NCBI GenBank assembly: GCA_028289095.1
Contig: JAQGGY010000026.1
Coordinates: 1-12,448 of the forward strand
Source of the DNA: Candidatus Saccharimonadota bacterium
GTDB taxonomy: Bacteria; Patescibacteriota; Saccharimonadia; Saccharimonadales; Saccharimonadaceae
DNA: 12,448 bases
Reading direction: 5' to 3'
A model generated the notes under the pieces. The model ran no database searches and was not told where the DNA came from. It saw only the letters and a program-made list of their open reading frames with translations. Shown here piece by piece: positions 12,075-12,448 of the stretch (positions are counted from its first letter, which is position 1; each line of letters starts with the position of its first letter). The translations under genes and the position numbers were made by a program.

Positions 12075-12448
12075 TAAAGCGCAGCAAAAGCCACAAAACG
12101 TCGCGACGGACACGTAACAACAGCCGGCCAAGTGTTATAATTTTGCTGATTCCGCTGCTTGTTGGTGCGTTTACAATATATTTCATTGCAACAGGATTGT
12201 ATTCGCGCAACCTGGCCGACCTTGGAAGCAAACGGATAGTCACCGAAAACTGGCAGGCAGCCGAGGCTAGCCTATTGAAAACCCAGCCAGAGTACAAAAG
12301 GGGATTCGCATATTACAAAGTAAAGCCGGGTCAGACAGTCGAAAGTCTGGCAACCCATTTCAGCATCGATGCCGCAATGCTACAGTCAATGAACCCGGGA
12401 ATGATCATCCCAGGTACGACTATCAAAATTCCTCCGGCCGAACATCCG
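12071..12448 (+). CDS. Single-pass membrane LysM protein, N-terminal part (runs off the window's right edge)
   Basis: The frame opens at an ATG overlapping the synthase stop (ATGA, 12071-12074) and stays open for 126 codons to the window edge. The product has a strongly basic cytoplasmic start (KRSKSHKTSRRTRN), one TM helix (about 22-43), a helical linker (44-75) and a LysM domain (77-120: YYKVKPGQTVESLATHF ... IPGTTIKIPP). With a basic N-terminus the LysM part should lie outside the cell, facing the same compartment as the LysM of the synthase. LysM binds GlcNAc-containing glycans such as peptidoglycan or chitin-like polymers. What follows residue 126, possibly an enzymatic domain, is not in the window. 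Coupled translation suggests it works with the synthase. Confidence 0.8.
   Translation, partial: MIKRSKSHKTSRRTRNNSRPSVIILLIPLLVGAFTIYFIATGLYSRNLADLGSKRIVTENWQAAEASLLKTQPEYKRGFAYYKVKPGQTVESLATHFSIDAAMLQSMNPGMIIPGTTIKIPPAEHP

Overview
The window looks like chromosomal DNA of a small-genome bacterium, most consistent with a Patescibacteria/CPR lineage such as Candidatus Saccharibacteria. The grounds are indirect: short intergenic gaps, overlapping genes, many small membrane proteins (DUF4383, PspC, YitT), no biosynthetic or redox operons, and several genes whose extended -10 box lies directly against the start codon (apparently leaderless mRNAs). The standard genetic code fits throughout. There are no rRNA, tRNA, CRISPR or transposase genes. 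The taxonomic call is an inference and could be wrong.

Left part (1-2540): a minus-strand gene of unknown function leaving the window, a small helix-hairpin-helix (HhH) protein (497-976), a minus-strand protein with two aspartate-rich motifs resembling an isoprenoid-synthase-like fold (1024-1758), and a 2-TM potassium channel with an intact TIGYGD filter (1880-2458) ending near a clear intrinsic terminator.

Middle part (2541-7100): a lipid-phosphate pair, a diacylglycerol-kinase-family lipid kinase (2631-3509) followed one base later by a PAP2 phosphatase (3511-4056). Convergent to it, with overlapping stop codons, is a membrane-anchored HEIGH zinc metalloprotease. Then come a DUF4383 membrane protein, a YitT-family membrane protein that seems to start at ATT, a PspC-domain protein, and on the minus strand a small TM/coiled-coil protein. 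The intergenic regions hold perfect palindromes (5077-5090, 5650-5665) and a 17-bp perfect hairpin (7124-7165).

Right part (7211-12448): the most interesting region, an apparent uronic-acid polysaccharide locus. It has a short UDP-glucose/GDP-mannose dehydrogenase with intact catalytic residues (UGD1), a divergent membrane-anchored parallel beta-helix protein, a second short dehydrogenase paralogue that has lost its catalytic Cys (UGD2), a processive GT2 of the hyaluronan synthase/NodC/Alg8 type carrying a C-terminal LysM domain, and a single-pass LysM protein cut by the window edge. The last three genes overlap (8 nt and 4 nt), so they are probably translated as a unit. By analogy with has (synthase plus UDP-glucose dehydrogenase) and alg (GDP-mannose dehydrogenase, GT2, beta-helix epimerase) systems, I infer that the locus makes, exports and perhaps tailors a uronate-containing polymer, with LysM domains tying synthesis to the cell wall or to the polymer. 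The sugar cannot be told from sequence alone.
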